Part shown: positions 55,047 through 64,000 of the stretch, piece by piece
How the letters are laid out: every line of letters begins with the position of its first letter
Position numbering within the stretch: position 1 is the stretch's first letter
Origin: Marinospirillum sp.
GTDB taxonomy: Bacteria; Pseudomonadota; Gammaproteobacteria; Pseudomonadales; Halomonadaceae
NCBI RefSeq assembly: GCF_014859565.1
Contig: NZ_JACUUA010000001.1
Location: forward strand, 1-64,000
Direction of reading: 5' to 3'
DNA: 64,000 nt
Notes under the pieces: generated by a model
The model's database searches: none
The model's input: only the letters and a program-made list of their open reading frames with translations
What the model was told of the DNA's origin: nothing
Made by a program: the position numbers and the translations under genes

Positions 55047-57545
55047 ATGCCTAAAGCATCTGAATCCCATTTTCTTTTAAACAGCAATATTCTGCGGCCA
55101 GCCGGTTTTCTTGCGCTGGTTTTCCTGATGTCCCTGTCACTGGTAACAGCCACCACTCTGGCCACCACCCTATTTCTTAGCCAGGCAGGGGCATCTGCTC
55201 TACCTTTGTTTTTTATCCTTTTTGCTCTGGTCTCAACACCTGTCAGTGCTCTGGTCTCTTGGTGGGCAGACCGCATCCCTCGCTTGTTTATTCTGGCAAC
55301 ACTCTGGGCACTATTAGGTGGGCTGGCTTTAATAGCTTGGTGGCTTGGCATCCAGTCATCAAACGCTGCTTTTGTTTTTTATCTGGGTATCAGCACCACA
55401 GAACTGCTGCTGGGCAGTCTGGCGGGTATTTTGCTCAGTGACTATTTTTCCCTGACGCAGAGTAAACGCATGACTGGTAAGCTCAGTCTGATGCTAGCTC
55501 TGGGAGGTGTCTGTGGTGCTTTGCTGGTTAGTTTGTCTGCCATCTGGTTATCTCCAAACGAATCCCTGTGGTTGATTGCCCTGATCAGCCTGTTGGGGCT
55601 GATTCTGGTCTATTTTTATCATCAGTGGCAAAAACCCTTGGCTGAATCCATGCCAGAAGAAACGGATGATCATTACCTGACATCTGAGCAACAAGGCAAA
55701 CTTCAACTACTACTGGCAATTTTCAAGAAACATTCCTTGGCACGCTGGCTGACAGCTGGTGTGTTTTTTGCTGTAGTTATCCAGTGCCTGCAGGAAATCC
55801 TGGCCTTTACTCTTTATGAACAACATTACGTTGATGAGCAGTCTCTGGCTGTTTTTCTTGGGTTTGCAGTTGGCCTGCTGCACCTGTCCAGCCTGATGTT
55901 TGCCTTGCTGATTACCGGTTTATTATTACCTCGCATTGGTGTCAGTCGAACTCACTTGTTCCACCCCCTGTTTAACCTGTTTGCCTTTGCTGCTGTTGCC
56001 TTGTCCGGGAGACTCTGGTCCGGTGTGATCGCTCATATTGCCAGCGACCCCCTGGATGTAAGTGTTAATTCACCAACCACTACCCTGCTTTACAATGCCC
56101 TGCCTACCGGTCAGATTGGCTCACTACGTCTATTTAATGACGGCATTGTTTATCCTGTAGCTCTCGGTTTATCCGGTGTGCTGCTGTTATTTATTGAACC
56201 TTTGTTATCATTGTTACACTTGGCTATTCTGGGTGGTTTGTTATCTATTGCATTGCTACTGATGCACTGGCGTGCAGGTCAGAGTTATGAGCAGGATCTG
56301 AAAAAGCAGGTCAGTGTAGGTACCTTGCAGCTGGGCAGCTCCCATACCAACAAGATCCAGCCTCGCGCTAGGGGACTGCACAGTTATACAGCAGCGGCAG
56401 AACACGCCGCTGTATCTCACCTTGAAAAGGTTTCAACAGAAGACATAAAACTGACCACCGGCATGATGAATCAGTGGCTCACTCAGCTGCATCAGCCATC
56501 GTTGGTTCAGCAGCTACTGCCTTACATCCATGCGCTGGATGATAGGGAACTACGCAAAGCACTCATGTACATGCTGCCAAAAATGTCTCAGCATCCCCTA
56601 GATTCGTTGGTGCTGTTCATTCGTGGATTACCTCCACTTAATGAGCGGATTGCTGTGCTGCTGCTGCTGTGGTTTCGCAAACACTGGGGCAATCCGCTGA
56701 CGCTGCTCTATATGGGTTACAGTCTAACAAGCAAAATTCGCGATCCATTAAAACGCCGACTGATTCATCTAGTGACAGAAAACTATCGCCGCCGTGCACA
56801 GTGCCTGTTGCTGGAGTTATTACGCCCCTATGACACCAAGGGAACATTACAGGGGATAGAAATTCGATTGTATGCCGGTGACTCTCGCCAGAAAGCCCAA
56901 GCACTGGAAACCTTAAGCCTGATTCCTCAGCGACATCTAACCTACTGGTTAAACTTGGTTTTTGAACCCTTGCCCAGCATGAATCTTCGTACCTTGTTAA
57001 AACCGTTTCGTCGCATTGATCAGGATATGGTCAACCTGTTAAAACAGATTCCTGACCCTTGGATGAACAAGATGGCAGAAGTTTATCCTCGCCTGTGTCA
57101 CTCTGAATCTTGCACACAATACGTTGGAGCTTCACTTATGGAACGTCTGGAACTCTTGCATCAAGTCCCCTTATTTGCAGAATTAAATCTGGATGACCTG
57201 CAATCACTGGATGCACAATTGCGTAGCCGCAAGGTTAATACTGACGAACTTTTGTTTAACGAAGGAGATCCTGGAGACTGCCTGTATATTCTAGTCAGCG
57301 GTGAATTGGCTGTTAGTCGTAAAAACGATAAGGGTGAAAATATGTTGTTGGCCAAGTTGGGAGCTGGACAACCCGTCGGCGAAATGGCGTTGCTTGATGA
57401 ATTACCCCGTTCAGCAACAGCCGTGGCTACTTGTGACAGTGAAATTCTCCGGCTGGATAAATTGCGCTTTCATAGCCTGGTGATGCAGCGACCACAAATA
57501 TTGTTGGGGATGTGCAAGGTTCTGGCTACCCGCCTGCGAGGTTAA
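55047..57545 (+). CDS. transporter-like membrane protein fused to a cyclic-nucleotide-binding domain
   Basis: An 832-residue protein. Residues about 15-400 contain about 11 hydrophobic segments with an MFS/ATP-ADP-translocase-like look (FYLGISTTELLLG, YFSLTQSKR). A soluble helical, HEAT-like region spans about 420-690. The C terminus (about 700-830) is a cNMP-binding fold, with FNEGDPGDCLYILVSGEL and the phosphate-binding cassette GEMALLDELPRSATAVA. Related NTT-HEAT-CNB proteins are known in several phyla. Substrate and ligand are unknown. It is not in an obvious operon, between gmhB and the terminator before gyrB. Confidence 0.8.
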   Translation: MPKASESHFLLNSNILRPAGFLALVFLMSLSLVTATTLATTLFLSQAGASALPLFFILFALVSTPVSALVSWWADRIPRLFILATLWALLGGLALIAWWLGIQSSNAAFVFYLGISTTELLLGSLAGILLSDYFSLTQSKRMTGKLSLMLALGGVCGALLVSLSAIWLSPNESLWLIALISLLGLILVYFYHQWQKPLAESMPEETDDHYLTSEQQGKLQLLLAIFKKHSLARWLTAGVFFAVVIQCLQEILAFTLYEQHYVDEQSLAVFLGFAVGLLHLSSLMFALLITGLLLPRIGVSRTHLFHPLFNLFAFAAVALSGRLWSGVIAHIASDPLDVSVNSPTTTLLYNALPTGQIGSLRLFNDGIVYPVALGLSGVLLLFIEPLLSLLHLAILGGLLSIALLLMHWRAGQSYEQDLKKQVSVGTLQLGSSHTNKIQPRARGLHSYTAAAEHAAVSHLEKVSTEDIKLTTGMMNQWLTQLHQPSLVQQLLPYIHALDDRELRKALMYMLPKMSQHPLDSLVLFIRGLPPLNERIAVLLLLWFRKHWGNPLTLLYMGYSLTSKIRDPLKRRLIHLVTENYRRRAQCLLLELLRPYDTKGTLQGIEIRLYAGDSRQKAQALETLSLIPQRHLTYWLNLVFEPLPSMNLRTLLKPFRRIDQDMVNLLKQIPDPWMNKMAEVYPRLCHSESCTQYVGASLMERLELLHQVPLFAELNLDDLQSLDAQLRSRKVNTDELLFNEGDPGDCLYILVSGELAVSRKNDKGENMLLAKLGAGQPVGEMALLDELPRSATAVATCDSEILRLDKLRFHSLVMQRPQILLGMCKVLATRLRG

Positions 57546-57550
57546 CTTGA

Positions 57551-57582
57551 AAAAAACCGCAAGCTTCCGCCTCCGGTTTTTT
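57551..57582. terminator. bidirectional terminator between the cNMP-fusion gene and gyrB
   Basis: AAAAAACCG (57551-57559) pairs with CGGTTTTTT (57574-57582). The loop includes a smaller imperfect stem. The position between convergent genes suits termination on both strands. Confidence 0.75.
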
Positions 57583-57603
57583 AGTTTAGATGTGCTGTGT
57601 TAT

Positions 57604-60060
<2,457 letters not shown>

Positions 60061-60075
60061 TCAATTCATGCAACA

Positions 60076-61176
60076 TCAAGACAAGGCTTTAGGACTGATT
60101 TGTCCATGTTCCACGTGAAACCATGCGTTTTTTTCTGGCTGCTGCCAGCCGTAAGCCAGTGCTTCTTCATCCACACTGGTTATAAAAACCTGTCCGGCTT
60201 GTTCTTCAAGTACCTGACAAAAAATACTGCGGTGATGCTTGTCGAGTTCTGCTGGCAGGTCATCAATCAGATAAACACACTGCTTTTTTCCTGCTACTGC
60301 CAACAACTCACCCTGTGCCAATTTTAAGGCCGAAACAACCAGCTTTTGCTGACCTCGGGACAACACATCCATGGCAGGTCGTCCATCAACACTGATTCGA
60401 ATATCAGCACGCTGAGGTCCAGACTGAGTAAAACCCTGTTCAATATCTCTGCTACGTGATGTTTCCAGTGATTCTGCCAGACTAATATTTTTATCCCAGC
60501 CACGCTGAAAAACCAGCTTGAGAAGCTGCCCTTCAAGAAACCGTTGTAACAAAACCTCAAACAAAGGCTTTAAATGATCGAGATAAGATTGCCGATAAGC
60601 CGTGATCTGCTCGCCATTTAGAGCGATTTCTTTTTCCCAAAGCTGCAGCTGCAGGGTGTCTATTCTACCATGTCTGAGGAGGCTGTTGCGCTGTTTAAGG
60701 GCACGTTGGAAACGTTGCCAGCAGTAGATAAACTCATGTTCCACGTGGAACACTCCCCAGTCAACAAACTGGCGACGTTCACGTGGGCTGCCTTCAAGCA
60801 GACGAAATGCATCTGGATTGATCAACTGGACTGGCAGCTCACTGGTTAATTCAGCAACACCGGAAGGACGCACACCACGAAAAAGGATTTCGGTTTCATC
60901 ATCCTGAGTTCCACGCTGGACTCCCAGAGAAGCCAGAGAAAAATCCAGCATCCTGATCTGGGCAAACACCGTAAAACGTTCGGCTTCGTGATGAATCAGA
61001 CTCTTGAGTTTTTTACTGCGGAAAGACCGTACCAGACTAAGCAGATGAATGGCTTCCAACAAAGAAGTTTTGCCACTGCCATTTTCGCCGACAAAAAGAT
61101 TGATCCCCTCAACTGGATGTATTTCAGCAGAGGGGATATTTCGGAAGTTTTTTATTTGCAGACGATGGATGGTCAT
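60076..61176 (-). CDS. recF: DNA replication and repair protein RecF
   Basis: SMC-like ATPase (366 residues) that helps load RecA at gaps. Walker A GENGSGKTSLLEAIH, the signature SRGQQKLVVSALKLAQGEL and Walker B CVYLIDDLPAELD are present. It follows dnaN by 41 bases. Confidence 0.96.
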   Translation of the reverse strand: MTIHRLQIKNFRNIPSAEIHPVEGINLFVGENGSGKTSLLEAIHLLSLVRSFRSKKLKSLIHHEAERFTVFAQIRMLDFSLASLGVQRGTQDDETEILFRGVRPSGVAELTSELPVQLINPDAFRLLEGSPRERRQFVDWGVFHVEHEFIYCWQRFQRALKQRNSLLRHGRIDTLQLQLWEKEIALNGEQITAYRQSYLDHLKPLFEVLLQRFLEGQLLKLVFQRGWDKNISLAESLETSRSRDIEQGFTQSGPQRADIRISVDGRPAMDVLSRGQQKLVVSALKLAQGELLAVAGKKQCVYLIDDLPAELDKHHRSIFCQVLEEQAGQVFITSVDEEALAYGWQQPEKNAWFHVEHGQISPKALS

Positions 61177-61217
61177 GAGGTTAGCACCGCTGCAAAAAGT
61201 CAGCAGTGCATTTAAAA

Positions 61218-62522
61218 TTAGAGGCGCATTGGCATAACAACATAAAGGGCAGAACCACCTTCGGCAGCACTGATCAAAGCGCTGGATCCAGGATCAGAAA
61301 GACTGATCTGTACATGTTTGACCTGATCACCGATGTTGTCCATCACATCAATCAGATAACCTACATTAAAACCCATTTCCAGAGTTTCACCCTGATAGTT
61401 GATACTCATGCTTTCTTCAGCTTCTTCCTGCTCAGGATTGTTGGCAACCAATGTCAGGGTATTGTCAGTCAACAATAAACGGATCCCCAGGAATTTTTCG
61501 TTGGCCAGAATACCAATACGGCTCAGCATCTGACGCAGCTCTATACGGTCGCAGATAATATGTTTGTTACCACCACGAGGAATCACACGCTCATAATCCG
61601 GATAACGGCCTTCAATTTGTTTGGAAACAAAAGTCATGTTTTGACCGTTCACCTGGAAATGCTGTTCACCAAAAATCAGATCCACATGAAAATCACTGAT
61701 TCTAACCGTAACGTGGCTTTTACCTGATTCCAGCGCCTGTGTATAAACAGAAGGATTTTTGATGATTTCATAACCACCACCCACCAGAGGACGCACCTCC
61801 AACATTTTGCTGTCTTGTGTAGATGCGTTCAGCAACTCCTGACTGGGTGGTTGAATCCACTGCAATTCCATTTCCATCTCAACACCGGGATCAACCAGTA
61901 CCTTGGCAACCTCGCTCACTGCCTTGGCAGGAACAATCATGCTGCTTTTTTCATATTCCACAGATTCCGCCAGTTTGATTTCATCGAGAGACAAGCGGTG
62001 ACCATCGGTAGCAACAGCGCGTAAACAACCTGTTTGCAGCTCAAACAACATGCCATTCAAATAATAACGAACATCCTGTTTGGCCATTGCAAAACTATTG
62101 CGACGAATCAGATTCAATAATTCACTCTCATGCAAGGTAATGCGATAACGTTCCGGGCTTAGCTGCACAGAAGGGAATTCCGAAGACGGCAGTGTTGCAA
62201 GTACAAAGCGGCTGCGACCGGAACGAACCACGGCACGCTGATCTTCCAGTGTAAATTCAATGACCGCTTCGTCTGCCAGAGAACGACAGATATCAGACAA
62301 TTTTTTGGCAGGTACTGTAATACTTCCCGGTGTGTCTAGGTGACGCAGGGCAACACGCCAGATCAGTTCTACTTCCAGATCCAGACCGGTCAGAATCAGA
62401 CCTTCTTCTGTAGCATCAATGCGTATATGGGACAGGATCGGCAAAGTATGGCGACGACCCACTACACCAGACATCATGGATAATGGGCGCAGCAGGGTTT
62501 CACGTGATACGGAAAATTTCAT
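61218..62522 (-). CDS. dnaN: DNA polymerase III beta sliding clamp, with large internal insert
   Basis: The ring-shaped processivity clamp. The N terminus (MKFSVSRETLL, VVGRRHTLPILSH) and the C terminus (NNPEQEEAEE, YVVMPMRL) are typical. At 434 residues it is about 66-68 longer than E. coli DnaN. The excess lies between AKVLVDP (about 205-212) and the VTVRISD/GRYPDY strand (271-310) and includes ELLNASTQDSK and NPSVYTQAL. It is in frame, with no stop or frameshift. The ATG at 62522 with AAGG eight bases upstream is favoured over GTG at 62531. Confidence 0.95.
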   Translation of the reverse strand: MKFSVSRETLLRPLSMMSGVVGRRHTLPILSHIRIDATEEGLILTGLDLEVELIWRVALRHLDTPGSITVPAKKLSDICRSLADEAVIEFTLEDQRAVVRSGRSRFVLATLPSSEFPSVQLSPERYRITLHESELLNLIRRNSFAMAKQDVRYYLNGMLFELQTGCLRAVATDGHRLSLDEIKLAESVEYEKSSMIVPAKAVSEVAKVLVDPGVEMEMELQWIQPPSQELLNASTQDSKMLEVRPLVGGGYEIIKNPSVYTQALESGKSHVTVRISDFHVDLIFGEQHFQVNGQNMTFVSKQIEGRYPDYERVIPRGGNKHIICDRIELRQMLSRIGILANEKFLGIRLLLTDNTLTLVANNPEQEEAEESMSINYQGETLEMGFNVGYLIDVMDNIGDQVKHVQISLSDPGSSALISAAEGGSALYVVMPMRL

Positions 62523-62540
62523 GTCTTTCACCTTAAAAAT

Positions 62541-64000
62541 TTAACTGGTCAACAAACGCAGCAGATTTTTCCAGTCCTCACGGATATCAGGACTTTCATC
62601 CTGCAGCGACAGGATTTTTCTGCAAGCATGTAATACGGTTGTATGATCTCGACCACCAAAAGCATCACCAATTTCAGGAAGTGAGTGGTTAGTCAGCTCT
62701 TTGGCTAGTGCCATAGCCATTTGTCTTGGCCGGGCAATGGATCGATTGCGACGCTTGGAATGCAGGTCAGCAATTTTGATTTTGTAATATTCAGCGACGG
62801 TGCGTTGTATGTTATCCACACCCACTTGCTTGTCCTGAACAGCAAAAAGATCCTTGAGTGATTCGCGCACCAACTCAACACTAATGGGTTGACCTTTAAA
62901 CCGTGAATCCGCTGCCACACGGTTTAATGCACCTTCAAGATCACGCACATGTGAACGAATTTTCTGGGCGATAAAAAATGCCACTTCCTGCGGCAGATCA
63001 ACGTTGGCCATTTCAGCTTTTTTCATCAGGATGGCAACACGCAGCTCCAGTTCAGGCGGCTCAATCGCAACAGTCAGCCCCCAGCCGAAACGACTTTTTA
63101 ATCGCTCCTCAACACCAATTTCTTTTGGATAACGATCAGAGGTCAGGATAATTTGCTGACCTCCCTCCAGAAGAGCATTAAAGGTATGGAAAAATTCTTC
63201 CTGGGAACGATCCTTGCCAACAAAAAACTGAATATCGTCAATCAGCAAAGCATCCAGATTACGGTAATAACGTTTAAATTCATTAATGGCGTTGAGCTGC
63301 AGTGCCTTGACCATATCCTGCACAAAACGCTCGGAATTCAGATAAACCACCCGCGCATTGGGATTTTGTTTGAGAATCTGGTTACCCACCGCATGCATCA
63401 AGTGAGTTTTACCCAGGCCAACGCCTCCATATATAAAGAGAGGGTTGTAGGCACCACCGGGGTTTTCTGCGACCTGAAAAGAAGCAGCCCGAGCAAGCTG
63501 GTTAGATTTACCTTCCACCAGGGTTTCAAAAGTGTGCATTGGATTCAGTGTTGAAGCGTGTTTGATACCACCTTCAACCTGAATACTGGAACGATTGCGA
63601 CTTTTTTGGTGCGTGGAAGTTGGTACAGACTCCTGCGGTTCGTTAACTGCTCCAATTTCATCCGAAAGATCTGTCAAGGTGGACTGATAATCAGGAACAG
63701 ATGATGGGGCAGCAGTTGATACTGATTGCATAACGGGTGCAGGAACAGCAGCGACTGCCTGACGACTACCCACACTGAATTTAACGTCCGGAATTTGCCC
63801 AGCAGAAACGTCCTGCACCAGTTCCTGCAAACGAGAAGCATATTTATCCGTTACCCATTGCAGAACAAAGCGATTAGGAGCTAACAATTGCAAGCTACGA
63901 CCATTCATTTCTGGCTGCAACGGACGGATCCAAGTAGACAGTTGCTGGGCAGGGATTTCAGTTTCAAGAATCGCAAGACACTGCGACCACAGGTCATCAA
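62541..64000 (-). CDS. dnaA: chromosomal replication initiator DnaA (5' end outside window)
   Basis: About 486 of the codons are present; the first few lie beyond base 64000, since the frame reads [19 protein letters not shown] at the edge. Domain I is followed by a variable Ser/Gln-rich linker, the AAA+ ATPase with Walker [13 protein letters not shown] and Walker B LLIDDIQF, and the DNA-binding signature [15 protein letters not shown]. The dnaA-dnaN gap is 18 bases. oriC is probably upstream, out of the window. Confidence 0.97.
   Translation of the reverse strand, partial: DDLWSQCLAILETEIPAQQLSTWIRPLQPEMNGRSLQLLAPNRFVLQWVTDKYASRLQELVQDVSAGQIPDVKFSVGSRQAVAAVPAPVMQSVSTAAPSSVPDYQSTLTDLSDEIGAVNEPQESVPTSTHQKSRNRSSIQVEGGIKHASTLNPMHTFETLVEGKSNQLARAASFQVAENPGGAYNPLFIYGGVGLGKTHLMHAVGNQILKQNPNARVVYLNSERFVQDMVKALQLNAINEFKRYYRNLDALLIDDIQFFVGKDRSQEEFFHTFNALLEGGQQIILTSDRYPKEIGVEERLKSRFGWGLTVAIEPPELELRVAILMKKAEMANVDLPQEVAFFIAQKIRSHVRDLEGALNRVAADSRFKGQPISVELVRESLKDLFAVQDKQVGVDNIQRTVAEYYKIKIADLHSKRRNRSIARPRQMAMALAKELTNHSLPEIGDAFGGRDHTTVLHACRKILSLQDESPDIREDWKNLLRLLTS

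Noticed and set aside
62812..62820. A perfect DnaA box, TTATCCACA
   Set aside because: It lies within the dnaA coding region as a single copy with no cluster of boxes or AT-rich element, so it does not by itself mark an origin. A similar single box at 14375-14383 lies inside the GGDEF-EAL gene.

Overview
The window is a dense, typical gammaproteobacterial chromosome segment, with about 55 protein genes. The organism looks like a marine or halophilic relative of the Oceanospirillales/Pseudomonadales. This is inferred from gene order and protein families only: the pepP-ubiH-ubiI and zapA-6S RNA-fau arrangement, the ruvX-yqgE/pyrR-pyrB-pyrC' cluster next to tonB-gshB, an S-adenosylhomocysteine riboswitch in front of ahcY, and a DctPQM-type TRAP system. 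No insertion sequence, prophage, CRISPR array, tRNA or rRNA gene was recognised.

Layout, left to right. (1) 1-6.2 kb: the tail of a PhnD-like binding-domain gene, an orphan DUF4143-type ATPase, the riboswitch-controlled ahcY, and a P-type cation ATPase. (2) 6.2-11.6 kb: a DUF2288 gene with rluA, a TRAP transporter whose binding-protein gene converges on its two permease genes, and an EamA exporter. (3) 11.7-18.2 kb: metF; a translationally coupled pair of a CBS/PAS-like protein and a c-type-haem GGDEF-EAL protein; comM; ubiK. (4) 18.2-22.5 kb: a nitrogen block, glnK-amtB-terminator-glnK-speA, behind a clear sigma-54 promoter. (5) 22.5-32.4 kb, minus strand: a FAH-family hydrolase, pyrC'-pyrB-pyrR-ruvX-yqgE, an intruding ATPase/nuclease gene, then tonB-gshB-rsmE-secB and a rhodanese gene. 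(6) 32.6-41.2 kb: gpmI-envC-ctpA, converging on ubiI-ubiH-pepP-ygfB. (7) 41.2-45.6 kb: zapA, 6S RNA, fau, a tiny membrane-protein gene, ilvA, rpiA and a GST. (8) 45.6-55 kb: lipopolysaccharide core genes (waaA, hldE, a GT9 enzyme, kdkA, a GT4 enzyme, gmhB) around glyQS. (9) 55-64 kb: a transporter-like protein fused to a cyclic-nucleotide-binding domain, then the replication block gyrB-recF-dnaN-dnaA, read leftwards and cut in dnaA by the window edge.

Several genes connect metabolically. ahcY and metF belong to the methionine/one-carbon cycle, and fau feeds the same folate pool. glnK/amtB govern ammonium uptake, and the second PII gene is joined to arginine decarboxylase. ubiH, ubiI and ubiK serve ubiquinone synthesis. 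hldE, gmhB, waaA, kdkA and the glycosyltransferases build the lipid A-Kdo-heptose core.

The most unusual items are a beta clamp about 66 residues longer than usual with the excess in one place, a haem-c GGDEF-EAL protein coupled to a CBS/PAS-like partner, the transporter-cNMP fusion, an ATPase/nuclease gene inside a conserved cluster, a 31-codon membrane protein, a perfect tandem copy of a Shine-Dalgarno block before comM, and divergent LPS genes whose start codons overlap. All functions are read from sequence motifs and remembered family features; no searches were run.
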